Shown here in pieces: positions 25,424 through 33,538 of a stretch of DNA of 64,000 nucleotides (within the stretch, counting starts at the first letter, position 1; the number at the start of each line of letters is the position of its first letter). A model generated the notes under the pieces. It was given only the letters and a program-made list of their open reading frames with translations. It searched no databases and was not told where the DNA came from. Made by a program: the position numbers and the translations under genes. The DNA comes from UBA8389 sp942493385 (GTDB lineage: Bacteria; Bacteroidota; Bacteroidia; Bacteroidales; UBA1402), in assembly GCA_942493385.1 (NCBI GenBank), contig OW818699.1, positions 372,001-436,000 on the forward strand, in the 5' to 3' direction.

Positions 25424-26470
25424 CTAAAGTAGGATGAAGCGGTAGGGGCGAATGGAAACGAATCGGAGTAGAGGACCTTCTGAACAACATCGCCATAATC
25501 CGGAACAAGTGGTCAAAACCATTTGATAATCGATTTCTGTTTCGATTTCTTCCAAAGGTACGATGTCTTGATTGGAACCACCGGCAGGAATGAATTCGTA
25601 AAAGGTGCTCAAATCGAGCATGAGCAAAAAGGAGGCATCGTCTGAATTATCCTGAATACCGAACAATCCTTCCGGAGTGCAGTACGTTGCTTGTTGAATT
25701 AGACCCTCAGGCAAGAGCCCCTTTGAAACCTTTAGAGATGCTGAATTTAATGGACTGCGAACAAACAGAACTTCAGCTTCAGGCCAGACTTCTTTTAAGG
25801 ATTTTTTCCCTGTTTTCCGGTATGCTTTTTTCAAAAGTTCCAGCAATCGTAGTGTGGTTCCTTTAAAGCTGGTGACTTTCTGACCAAGTGCTTCTTTTAA
25901 AACTAATTCTGTTGATGGATTCCCGTCTTTATCATCTCCAACCCGTTTTGGCAGGTTTAGCAGGGAGTTTAAAAAAGGTTCGTTGGCGCGCAACAAGGCA
26001 TGTAATTCGTTCATGTACGGTAAATCGACTCCATTGCCAACATTGGCTGAAAAGCCTTCGAGTAATTTACTGCCTGGATTTTTACTGATGTGTATGGTGT
26101 AGCTGTCACTGATGCCTTGCTGAAAGGTTTCTTCTATAGCCTGAGCTGTAATCGGAACCAAGGTGTCGTTCATGGAACAAATCACATCTTTGGGACTTCC
26201 GGGCCAGATTAGGTCCGTTTCGCCATTGCTTATCCTTAAAAGATAGGGTTTTAGGTCTGAAAGTCGTTGAATGGGAAGTCGTTCTCTAAACTCTTGGTAG
26301 CTATAGACAGTCTTGAAGTCGTATTTTTTCCCCCATTCGGTTTCAGCCGCCTCCAACAAGAGGTTGGACAGTTGCTCGTTTTGGATATCATTGGCATCCT
26401 GAGCAAAGTCCAGAATTTCCCCAAAGCGATCTTTGAGGTACATGCTGTATAATCCTGACAATAAATCCAT
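25424..26470 (-). CDS. Degenerate, truncated GH3-family (auxin-responsive-type) adenylating-enzyme homologue
   Basis: A 348-residue protein recognisable as GH3 family from SYQEFRERLPIQRLSDLKPYL, LIWPG, KKSLKEVWPEAEVLF, GLFGIQD, LLMLDLSTFYEFIP, and GLWR followed by RPYRFIL. Active GH3-fold acyl-adenylating enzymes are about 500 residues. Here the nucleotide-binding SSGTT stretch that should follow WPG is missing (it reads PKDVICSMNDTLVPIT), the YxxSEG motif reads YCTPEG, and the protein stops exactly where the C-terminal lid domain should begin. It is thus probably not a working amino-acid ligase, although the frame is clean and a promoter is present. ATG at 26470 chosen over TTG at 26500, which lies in the promoter. 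Confidence 0.75.
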   Translation of the reverse strand: MDLLSGLYSMYLKDRFGEILDFAQDANDIQNEQLSNLLLEAAETEWGKKYDFKTVYSYQEFRERLPIQRLSDLKPYLLRISNGETDLIWPGSPKDVICSMNDTLVPITAQAIEETFQQGISDSYTIHISKNPGSKLLEGFSANVGNGVDLPYMNELHALLRANEPFLNSLLNLPKRVGDDKDGNPSTELVLKEALGQKVTSFKGTTLRLLELLKKAYRKTGKKSLKEVWPEAEVLFVRSPLNSASLKVSKGLLPEGLIQQATYCTPEGLFGIQDNSDDASFLLMLDLSTFYEFIPAGGSNQDIVPLEEIETEIDYQMVLTTCSGLWRCCSEGPLLRFVSIRPYRFILL

Positions 26471-26497
26471 GGGGTTACAGGTTTCGGTCAACGCTGC

Positions 26498-26505
26498 CAA
26501 AATTA
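26498..26505 (-). promoter_or_regulatory. -7 element (TAATTTTG) for the GH3-like gene and cysS
   Basis: The reverse strand reads TAATTTTG, 28 bases before the ATG at 26470. It coincides with the upstream TTG candidate start, which is therefore unlikely to be used. Confidence 0.55.
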
Positions 26506-26560
26506 GTTATTTTTTTGCAGTCTTGGGCTTGTATGTATGTGAAAACTTTAAAAAATGAGG

Positions 26561-27394
26561 TTAGTTGAGCTCTTCGTGGCCGGACTCCGTATTTTCTACA
26601 AAAGCTGCTTGTTGACTTTCTTTCAATAGCTCGGCTAGGTTGACATAGGGGTCATTAATGTACAACAGTGCTTCTTTTGCAGCTTTTTGCTGAGCCTCTT
26701 TTTTGGAAAGACCTTCACCTTGTCCGAAACTTAGTCCGTTGATTAGTGCCACCGCTCTGAAACGTGGGCCTTTGACTGAACTTTTACTAAGTTCCGTCAT
26801 TAGGAATTCGGCCGAAAGTTTTTCTTGCTGACTCCATTCCAAGAGTGCGGATTTGAAATTTTCTTCTGTGCTGACTACGCCTTCGAGATCGATGTACCGT
26901 TCTAAGATCTTCTTTTCCAAGAAACGTTTGCAACGTCGGTAACCCTGATCCAAATAAATAGCCCCGATTAAAGCTTCGAGCGCATTGCCGTAAATGGAGA
27001 GATGGCTGTCGGGGGCAGATGATGCCGAAGAAAGAATCAAGGTGTTCAAACCCAGCTCTATGGCGATTTTGTTTAGACTTTGGCGTTGAACGATCTTGGC
27101 TCTGGTCTTGGTAAGGAATTCTTCATTCGAAGCAGGAAACTGTTTGAACAGAATATCCGCAACGATGACGTTTAGCACGGCGTCACCCAAATATTCGAGC
27201 CGTTCGTTGTTAATGAGCAGGCCGTCGTTCGTTCGAACAGACAAGGATTTGTGCCTTAGTGCCTGCTGATACAACTCCAGCTTGTAGGGGTAGAAGCCAA
27301 GAATACGGTGAAATAACAAATAAGGCTCCTTCTGTTTAACAGTCAGGAGCCTTATTTGAATGAGGAAGTCTGAAATCAAGCGTTTGGCTTCCAT
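26561..27394 (-). CDS. rnc: Ribonuclease III
   Basis: A 277-residue double-strand-specific endoribonuclease for rRNA and mRNA processing. The signature NERLEYLGDAVLNVIVAD is near residues 62-79, and EALIGAIYLDQG carries the second acidic pair. A dsRNA-binding domain lies near 170-250 (NFKSALLEWSQ, GLSKKEAQQKAAKEAL). Its start overlaps the end of fabF by 19 bases, and acpP-fabF-rnc is a widespread bacterial operon. Confidence 0.96.
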   Translation of the reverse strand: MEAKRLISDFLIQIRLLTVKQKEPYLLFHRILGFYPYKLELYQQALRHKSLSVRTNDGLLINNERLEYLGDAVLNVIVADILFKQFPASNEEFLTKTRAKIVQRQSLNKIAIELGLNTLILSSASSAPDSHLSIYGNALEALIGAIYLDQGYRRCKRFLEKKILERYIDLEGVVSTEENFKSALLEWSQQEKLSAEFLMTELSKSSVKGPRFRAVALINGLSFGQGEGLSKKEAQQKAAKEALLYINDPYVNLAELLKESQQAAFVENTESGHEELN

Positions 27395-28641
27395 TTCTTT
27401 ACGATGACACTGGCATTGTGGCCACCGAAACCGAACGTATTGGACAATGCTGCCCGTACTTCGCGTTTGCAGGCTTTGTTAAACGTGAAATTCAGATTGT
27501 AGTCGATTTCCGGATCTTCATCACCTTCCGTAAAGTTAATCGTGGGAGGAATGATGTCGTTTTGAACAGCCAATACGCAGGCCAGTGCTTCAATAGCACC
27601 AGCAGCACCCAACATGTGACCTGTTTGAGACTTGGTTGAGCTGATGTTCAAATCGTATGCCGAAGAACCGAAAACAGCCTTGATGGCTTTTGTTTCTGCA
27701 ATGTCTCCAAGCGGTGTGGAGGTGCCATGAACGTTGATGTAATCAATTTCTGATGGTTGCATTTCAGCATCTTCCAATGCATTTTTCATCACATTCAAAG
27801 CTCCCAATCCATCGGGATGAGGGGCTGTCATGTGGTGTGCATCTGCGGACATGCCTACACCAGCAATTTCTGCATAGATTTTTGCCCCACGCGCCAAGGC
27901 ATGTTCTAACTCTTCCAAAACAAGACAAGCTCCACCTTCTGCCATGACAAAGCCATCGCGACTTTTACTAAATGGTCGAGAAGCAGTCAATGGATCATCG
28001 TTGCGGGTGGAGAGCGCATGCAGGGCATTAAAACCACCGACACCGGCGGCTGTAATGGCCGCTTCCGAACCGCCACAAGCGAAAACGTTGGCCTTTCCTA
28101 AGCGAATGTAGTTAAATGCATCCGCTATGGCGTTTGAAGAAGATGCACATGCGGAAACCGTACAGAAATTTGGACCTCTGAAACCGTACAACATGGAGAT
28201 GTGGCCAGCAGAAAGGTCAGAAATCATTTTAGGAATAAAAAACGGACTGAAACGTGGTGTTCCATCTCCTTTTGCAAATTCTATGACTTCCTGCTCAAAG
28301 GTCTCAATTCCTCCAATACCTGCACCCCAGATGACTCCGATGCGATCGAGGTCTTCCTTTTCAATGTCCAGGCCTGAATCTTCAATGGCTTCCTTGGCAC
28401 AAATGACGGCGTATTGGGCAAATTGGTCGAATTTGCGGGCCTCTTTTCTGTCAAAATGGTCACCTTGAACGAAATTTTTAACTTCGCAGGCAAATTTTGT
28501 TTTAAACTTTGACGAGTCAAAGTGCGTAATAGGCCCGGCTCCGCTTACACCCTTGATCAACGATGACCAAGTGTCGGCCACATTGTTGCCCACGGGTGTA
28601 ATGGCTCCCAGGCCTGTTACGACAACTCTTTTTAATTCCAT
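27376..28641 (-). CDS. fabF: Beta-ketoacyl-ACP synthase II
   Basis: A 421-residue condensing enzyme that elongates acyl-ACP with malonyl-ACP in type II fatty acid synthesis. The catalytic Cys lies in TVSACASSSNAIA, and the two histidines in NVHGTSTPLGD and GHMLGAAGAIEAL. The glycine-rich end FGFGGHNASVIVKKW is intact. acpP lies 16 bases upstream on the same strand and rnc overlaps downstream. Confidence 0.97.
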   Translation of the reverse strand: MELKRVVVTGLGAITPVGNNVADTWSSLIKGVSGAGPITHFDSSKFKTKFACEVKNFVQGDHFDRKEARKFDQFAQYAVICAKEAIEDSGLDIEKEDLDRIGVIWGAGIGGIETFEQEVIEFAKGDGTPRFSPFFIPKMISDLSAGHISMLYGFRGPNFCTVSACASSSNAIADAFNYIRLGKANVFACGGSEAAITAAGVGGFNALHALSTRNDDPLTASRPFSKSRDGFVMAEGGACLVLEELEHALARGAKIYAEIAGVGMSADAHHMTAPHPDGLGALNVMKNALEDAEMQPSEIDYINVHGTSTPLGDIAETKAIKAVFGSSAYDLNISSTKSQTGHMLGAAGAIEALACVLAVQNDIIPPTINFTEGDEDPEIDYNLNFTFNKACKREVRAALSNTFGFGGHNASVIVKKWKPNA

Positions 28642-28657
28642 ACGTTAATTGCCTTTA

Positions 28658-28894
28658 TTATTTGGCAACAGCTTCGATATGAGCAATCGCTTCACCTACA
28701 GTGGTGATTTTTTCTGCTTGATCATCTGGGATAGAGATTCCGAATTCTTTTTCGAATTCCATAATCAGTTCCACAGTGTCAAGTGAGTCTGCGCCCAAGT
28801 CGTTGGTGAAGGAGGCTTCCGGAGTAACTTCAGTTTCTTCAACGCCTAATTTGTCAACGATAATGGCTTTTACTTTTGCAGCAACATCAGACAT
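28658..28894 (-). CDS. acpP: Acyl carrier protein
   Basis: A 78-residue acidic carrier protein for fatty acid synthesis. The phosphopantetheine attachment site DSLDTVELIME is present (Ser near residue 37), preceded by FTNDLGA. The ATG at 28894 (MSDVAAKVK) is preferred over the one three codons upstream because ACPs in this phylum begin there. It is first in acpP-fabF-rnc. A near-consensus TTCCTTTG on the reverse strand at 28946-28953 may be its promoter. Confidence 0.96.
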   Translation of the reverse strand: MSDVAAKVKAIIVDKLGVEETEVTPEASFTNDLGADSLDTVELIMEFEKEFGISIPDDQAEKITTVGEAIAHIEAVAK

Positions 28895-28993
28895 AACGGT
28901 CATTTTTTAGGTTAATAATAAAATCTAATTCGTATTTTAGCGGCACAAAGGAACGAATAAAAAATGGAATTAACCTACTAATTTTCCTGAAAA

Positions 28994-29030
28994 GTGCAAT
29001 ATTTTGCACAGAAAGAGGAACTTTGTGCAA
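28994..29030. promoter_or_regulatory. GTGCAA palindrome plus third half-site between acpP and purN
   Basis: GTGCAA-TATT-TTGCAC (28994-29009) is a perfect 16-base inverted repeat, and the same half-site GTGCAA recurs at 29025-29030. The third copy overlaps a -7-like GAACTTTG (29018-29025) ahead of purN. The arrangement looks like a repressor operator in the acpP/purN divergent region, but no cognate regulator can be named. Confidence 0.4.
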
Positions 29031-29054
29031 GGTAAAACCAAAATTTAAAGAAAT

Positions 29055-29639
29055 ATGAAGCATGTCCGTTTAGCCATTCTTGCCTCAGGATCCGGCTCCA
29101 ATGCGGAGATGATTTGCCGGTTTTTTTCTTCAGAAAATCGGGTGAAAATTGGGATTATCATCTCAAATAAGCTTGAGGCTCAGGTCCATCAACGCGCCGA
29201 ACGATTGGGAATTCCCTCTGCGACTCTTTCCAGAGAAACACTTACTGACGGGCCAGCATTTGCCAAAATACTCAAAAACGAACGAATTGATTTTATTATC
29301 CTGGCGGGTTACCTTCTAAAAATCCCATCGGAGCTTATTGCTGCTTTTCCAAACCGAATTATCAACATCCATCCCGCTCTTTTGCCAAAATACGGGGGCA
29401 AAGGCATGTATGGGCACCACGTGCATCAGGCAGTCGTCGATGCCAAAGAGCACGAATCAGGAATTACTATTCATATGGTAAACGAAAACTACGACGAAGG
29501 ATCCATCGTTTTTCAAGCCAAATGCCCCGTTTATGAGGAAGATTCGGCAGATGATGTTGCGGAAAAAGTGCATATACTGGAACACAGGCATTACCCGGAA
29601 GTTATTGGGCAATTGCTTCGAAAGGAATTTAAAGGGTAA
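29055..29639 (+). CDS. purN: Phosphoribosylglycinamide formyltransferase
   Basis: A 194-residue enzyme transferring the formyl group of 10-formyl-tetrahydrofolate to GAR in purine synthesis. It has the N-terminal SGSGSNAE phosphate-binding loop, the catalytic block INIHPALLPKYGGKGMYG (Asn and His) and the Asp of ENYDEGSIVFQ. Length matches E. coli PurN. It is read divergently from acpP and ends three bases from convergent pdxB. purD is elsewhere in this window (54.7 kb). Confidence 0.96.
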   Translation: MKHVRLAILASGSGSNAEMICRFFSSENRVKIGIIISNKLEAQVHQRAERLGIPSATLSRETLTDGPAFAKILKNERIDFIILAGYLLKIPSELIAAFPNRIINIHPALLPKYGGKGMYGHHVHQAVVDAKEHESGITIHMVNENYDEGSIVFQAKCPVYEEDSADDVAEKVHILEHRHYPEVIGQLLRKEFKG

Positions 29640-29641
29640 TG

Positions 29642-30790
29642 CTATTCCCTGTATTCATCCGTATTGCTCACTTCAGCGCGGAGCGGTGTCTGAAATCCCA
29701 ATGCACGTAGAATTTCTGCTTCTGTTTCTGCCAGGTTGACAATTTTGAAAGCTTTGTATTCTCTGCGGAATACGTATTTGCCCCGAATTTCTTCAAATTT
29801 CTCAGGCGCTTTTTTCAGTTCTTCCGAATCCTTGATCGGGTCATAGGCATATAATAATGCCGAAGCAATCTTATGGGGACTGTTTTTATGAATCTTTAGT
29901 ACAGGCTCTTCTGGGACAGGTAGCTCCAGAGTTATTTTGGGAGGCATATTCAGCTCCAGGAACGAATTCAATTGTTCAACAATTGTTCTGGTGGCACTAG
30001 CTTTTCCATCTGAGGAATACCCGGCAATATGAGGTGTTGCGATAAGCGCTCTATCAAGAAGCTCCAGGTCAATGTCCGGCTCGTTCTCCCAGCAATCTAT
30101 GGCGCAATCAATCACCTTTCCGTCACGTATGGCCTGTTTCAGAGCTTCGGTCTTAACAATGCTGCCACGAGCCGTATTGATTAAAAAAATCGGCTTCTTC
30201 AATTTGGCAAAGAAATTGGTATCTGCCATGTGCCAGGTTTTGTCCGGCCCTTCTTTTTCTAAAATTGGATGGAAGGTAATGATGTCGCTGTCAGTGAGAA
30301 TACGATCAAGATTGATGAAATTTTTCTCACCTTCATTGCGTGAACGTGGAGGGTCGTTTAAAAGGACATCCATGCCCAAAAGGCGTGCAGAGCGCTCCAC
30401 TTTCTGACCACATTGCCCTACCCCAATAATTCCAATGGTCTTTTCCGAAGGATTGAAATTGTATTTTCTGGAAAAACAGAGAATGGAAGAGGTTACATAT
30501 TGAGCGACAGCCTTGGAATTGCATCCCGGAGCATTCACCCATTTGATGTTTTTAACGGCACAATAATCGGTGTCAATATGGTCGAATCCGATGGTCGCCG
30601 TACCGATAAACCGAACACTCGTACCTTCCAGCAATTCTCTATTGCACGTTGTACGAGTTCGGATCAACAAGGCATCCGCATCCAAAAGATCCGATTTACA
30701 GATTTCTTTTCCAGAAAGATATACCACTTCGGCGAAAGGCTCAAGTAGACCTTTTAAATAGGGTATCTTATTATCAGCGACAATTTTCAT
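29642..30790 (-). CDS. pdxB: 4-phosphoerythronate dehydrogenase
   Basis: A 382-residue D-2-hydroxyacid dehydrogenase of the DXP-dependent pyridoxal 5'-phosphate pathway. The N-terminus (MKIVADNKIPY), the NAD-binding GIIGVGQCGQ, INTARGSIV and catalytic PHIAGYSSDGKA blocks are present, and a C-terminal extension gives the PdxB rather than the generic length. The ATG at 30790 is used instead of an upstream start at 30823, which falls in the promoter. Confidence 0.93.
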   Translation of the reverse strand: MKIVADNKIPYLKGLLEPFAEVVYLSGKEICKSDLLDADALLIRTRTTCNRELLEGTSVRFIGTATIGFDHIDTDYCAVKNIKWVNAPGCNSKAVAQYVTSSILCFSRKYNFNPSEKTIGIIGVGQCGQKVERSARLLGMDVLLNDPPRSRNEGEKNFINLDRILTDSDIITFHPILEKEGPDKTWHMADTNFFAKLKKPIFLINTARGSIVKTEALKQAIRDGKVIDCAIDCWENEPDIDLELLDRALIATPHIAGYSSDGKASATRTIVEQLNSFLELNMPPKITLELPVPEEPVLKIHKNSPHKIASALLYAYDPIKDSEELKKAPEKFEEIRGKYVFRREYKAFKIVNLAETEAEILRALGFQTPLRAEVSNTDEYRE

Positions 30791-30820
30791 AGGGATGATT
30801 GAACACAAAAATTCGGGGTA

Positions 30821-30828
30821 CAAAGGTA
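30821..30828 (-). promoter_or_regulatory. -7 element (TACCTTTG) for pdxB
   Basis: The reverse strand reads TACCTTTG, 31 bases before the ATG at 30790, an exact TAnnTTTG match. Confidence 0.6.
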
Positions 30829-30870
30829 CTTAAACTTTTTGACAGGGGAAAATTACCCTGAACGAAAGGC

Positions 30871-31788
30871 TTACTTGTTTTTTGAGGAGGAAGTAAACAG
30901 AGAATGCGGCTTTTTTGACAATCGAACCAACAGAATGTTCAGTAAAACGTTTCGAATAAAGGCCTTTTCTTGTGATAGCGGATGATGTTTCAGATAGTTG
31001 GTTATTATATGCAGGCATTCTTCGTTATTATAGCCTGCGCGTATCAAGCATTTGGCGAAATGGCCAGTCATGTATTTGAGCTCCACTTTTTCCATGTGCC
31101 CCAAAAGAGAAGGGTTCAGGGTTATTGGTAAATGAGTATCCCATTTATCGGAAAGCTTCATGGTGTTGAGAATCCATTGTTTGTTGTGATGCCCTTTGGA
31201 GAAATGCTCAATCAAAACGTCGTTGATGGCGTAATTTTTATACCCTGCCAGATGTGCTTGAATGCAAATATCCAGATCATAAGCGTGAAATCCGGAAAAG
31301 TATACGTCGTCAAAGCGGATTTTTTGGAACAACGATTTTTTAGCACACAAAAATACACCGTCTAAAACCAAAACAGATTTCGATGTCGATTGGCTGTTAT
31401 GACCTTTATTATGTAGTACGGATTTGCCTCCCCCTGTATTCGATTGCAAGATGTACATTTTTTGGTCGAACAAACTCCAAGATGCCGGCACCTTGGTAAG
31501 TGTTGAACCGCCACATAGGCCAATGAAGCCTGCATCAGGCGCATTTAAATGGGTTTTGATCTTTTGTCCCCAATCATTGGTGTGAAAAAGGAGATCTTCG
31601 TGCATAAAGCATAGTATGTCGAAAGAGCTTCTCGCCACACCTTCGTTATAGGCAGAAAAAATTGAATATTGGTTTTTGGAATTATCAATTCCGATGATTT
31701 CATAAGGAACTCCGATCTTCTCCCTGATATTTGCCTCCAGAGCAGCGGTGATTTTTGATGTCCTTAAACAGATGATGATCGAGATCAT
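30871..31788 (-). CDS. StrF-like glycosyltransferase (Glyco_tranf_2_5 type)
   Basis: A 305-residue GT-A-like glycosyltransferase. MISIIICLRTS opens the nucleotide-binding fold; CFMHEDLLF supplies the acidic DxD-like site; VLVLDGVFLCAKKSLF followed by FSGFHAYDLDICIQA is the signature of the StrF/Glyco_tranf_2_5 group. Probable role in assembling a surface glycan with the neighbouring LPS-type genes. The longer frame from 31926 is rejected because the promoter lies between it and the ATG at 31788. It diverges from DUF4254. Confidence 0.83.
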   Translation of the reverse strand: MISIIICLRTSKITAALEANIREKIGVPYEIIGIDNSKNQYSIFSAYNEGVARSSFDILCFMHEDLLFHTNDWGQKIKTHLNAPDAGFIGLCGGSTLTKVPASWSLFDQKMYILQSNTGGGKSVLHNKGHNSQSTSKSVLVLDGVFLCAKKSLFQKIRFDDVYFSGFHAYDLDICIQAHLAGYKNYAINDVLIEHFSKGHHNKQWILNTMKLSDKWDTHLPITLNPSLLGHMEKVELKYMTGHFAKCLIRAGYNNEECLHIITNYLKHHPLSQEKAFIRNVLLNILLVRLSKKPHSLFTSSSKNK

Positions 31789-31823
31789 TTCGTGAGGGGG
31801 TCGATTTTTTTGTTTTAATTCGG

Positions 31824-31831
31824 CAAAGTTA
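31824..31831 (-). promoter_or_regulatory. -7 element (TAACTTTG) for the StrF-like glycosyltransferase
   Basis: The reverse strand reads TAACTTTG, 36 bases before the ATG at 31788. Confidence 0.55.
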
Positions 31832-31840
31832 TTAATAATA

Positions 31841-31860
31841 TGGGAAACATAACATTCCCA
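31841..31860. promoter_or_regulatory. Inverted repeat TGGGAA-N8-TTCCCA between divergent promoters
   Basis: TGGGAA (31841-31846) and TTCCCA (31855-31860) form a 6-bp inverted repeat centred between the -7 elements at 31824-31831 and 31865-31872. The placement would let one regulator control both directions; this is inference. Confidence 0.3.
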
Positions 31861-31864
31861 ATTG

Positions 31865-31872
31865 TATCTTTG
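31865..31872 (+). promoter_or_regulatory. -7 element (TATCTTTG) for DUF4254 and the LPS genes
   Basis: TATCTTTG matches TAnnTTTG and ends 25 bases before the ATG at 31898. It excludes the frame start at 31862. Confidence 0.6.
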
Positions 31873-31897
31873 CATTACCATCAAAAAGAAAAGAAAT

Positions 31898-32503
31898 ATG
31901 ACCTTTAGCGCCATCTCTGCTTCCATCTTTAATGAAGCAACCCGAAATTACCATGTGACTGACGATGTGGATGCTTTATTAAAGAATCCTTACACATCCA
32001 ACACCATTGAGTGTGATTTGTACCTTAAGAATTGGATTGATGCAGTTCAATGGCACTTGGAAGACATCATCAGAAATCCAGGAATTAATCCTATAGAAGC
32101 GTTGGCTCTGAAGCGACGGATTGACAAATCCAACCAGGACCGTACCGATCTTGTAGAACGGATTGACAGTTATTTTTGGGGCAACTATCAGAACGTAAAG
32201 GTTTTGCCCGAAGCCGTCCTGAATACCGAAAGCCCAGCTTGGGCTATTGATCGGTTGTCTATCCTAATCCTGAAGATTTGGCACATGCAGGCTGAAGTCG
32301 ATCGGTCGGAAGCTGAAGTCGAACACCGTGCACAATGCCAAAAGAAATTGGATATTCTGAACGATCAGCTCTCTGACCTGTCCTTGGCGATAGACCAATT
32401 GCTTTCGGATATTGAGTCTGGCAAACGGTATATGAAAGTTTACAAACAAATGAAAATGTACAATGATCCGTCTTTGAATCCGGTGTTGTACGCAAAAAAA
32501 TAA
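31898..32503 (+). CDS. DUF4254 protein
   Basis: A 201-residue soluble, helical protein matching DUF4254 (MTFSAISASIFNEATRNYHV, NTESPAWAIDRLSILILKIWHM). No catalytic motif is evident and its biochemical role is unknown. It is three bases upstream of a family 9 glycosyltransferase and in line with an LPS-kinase-like gene, so a role in lipopolysaccharide core assembly is inferred from context. ATG at 31898 is set by the promoter. Confidence 0.82.
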   Translation: MTFSAISASIFNEATRNYHVTDDVDALLKNPYTSNTIECDLYLKNWIDAVQWHLEDIIRNPGINPIEALALKRRIDKSNQDRTDLVERIDSYFWGNYQNVKVLPEAVLNTESPAWAIDRLSILILKIWHMQAEVDRSEAEVEHRAQCQKKLDILNDQLSDLSLAIDQLLSDIESGKRYMKVYKQMKMYNDPSLNPVLYAKK

Positions 32504-32506
32504 ATT

Positions 32507-33538
32507 ATGGCACGGATTCTGGTCATACGACTTTCTGCTTTAGGGGACGTCGCCATCTCCGTTCCATTGGTTAAGGCTATAGCCGAGCAATATCCGGAGC
32601 ATGAGTTTCTCATGATTTCAAAGCCTATGATGGCAGGCCTTTTTGAGGATTGCCCACCCAATGTGAAATTCAAGGCTGCAGAGGTCGATGGAAAACACAA
32701 GGGCGTCTTGGGTATCTACAAGCTTTATCGAGAAATTGGCGTAAAAAACGTCGATGTCATCTGTGACATGCATCATGTCATTCGCACACGCGTTTTCTGT
32801 TTTTTCTTCAGGTTGCATCGTTTACCAGTTTTTTGCATTGATAAAGAACGAAGCGAAAGACGCCGTCTCACCCAACGTAAAAATAAAGTATTCAAACAGC
32901 TTAAAACGTCTTTTGAACGGTATCGAGCAGTTTTTGCAAAAGCTGGCTTGTCGCTCAATTATTTCGATTTTTGGCCGAAAATGGTTCCCTCAGCCGATAA
33001 TTTGCCATACATCGAGACCAAATTCGGACCCAAACAGACAAAATGGATTGGCTTTGCCCCATTCGCCAAACACGAAGGGAAAGTATATCCACTAAATCTA
33101 TCGGAGAAAGTACTTGCACATTTCGCTGCCGACCCCAGATTTACGGTTTTTTTGTTTGGTGGTGGCCAAGTGGAAATCGATCAAATGAAACAGTGGAAAA
33201 AAAAGTATCCTTCCTTGGTCTTGCCCGGAATTAAAAATCTTTCGGAGGAAGTTAAGCTCATGAGTTGCTTGGATCTGATGTTTGCGATGGATTCTGCCAA
33301 CATGCATTTAGGTTCACTGGCGCATACCCCGGTCCTTTCCATATGGGGTGCCACACATTCCTATGCGGGTTTTTATGGTCTCTTTCAATCGGAACGAAAT
33401 ATGATTCAATCAACACTGTCATGCAGACCTTGCTCTGTTTTTGGGAACAAACCCTGCTATAGAGGAGATTATGCTTGCATGAATGAAATTAATCCAGATA
33501 AGATCATACAGCACATTCATAAAGAAGTCGGTTTATGA
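32507..33538 (+). CDS. Glycosyltransferase family 9 (heptosyltransferase-like)
   Basis: A 343-residue GT-B enzyme. ILVIRLSALGDVAISVP is the GT9 N-terminal signature and the C-terminal half has CLDLMFAMDSANMHLGSLAHTPVLSIWGATHS, the donor-binding block. Family members add heptose or related sugars to LPS inner core at the cytoplasmic face of the inner membrane; donor sugar here is unknown. It overlaps the downstream kinase gene by four bases (ATGA). Confidence 0.92.
   Translation: MARILVIRLSALGDVAISVPLVKAIAEQYPEHEFLMISKPMMAGLFEDCPPNVKFKAAEVDGKHKGVLGIYKLYREIGVKNVDVICDMHHVIRTRVFCFFFRLHRLPVFCIDKERSERRRLTQRKNKVFKQLKTSFERYRAVFAKAGLSLNYFDFWPKMVPSADNLPYIETKFGPKQTKWIGFAPFAKHEGKVYPLNLSEKVLAHFAADPRFTVFLFGGGQVEIDQMKQWKKKYPSLVLPGIKNLSEEVKLMSCLDLMFAMDSANMHLGSLAHTPVLSIWGATHSYAGFYGLFQSERNMIQSTLSCRPCSVFGNKPCYRGDYACMNEINPDKIIQHIHKEVGL

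Noticed and set aside
25424..26470. GH3-like gene called a pseudogene
   Set aside because: The frame is uninterrupted, has a promoter and keeps several family blocks, so it is reported as a degenerate but possibly functional homologue.
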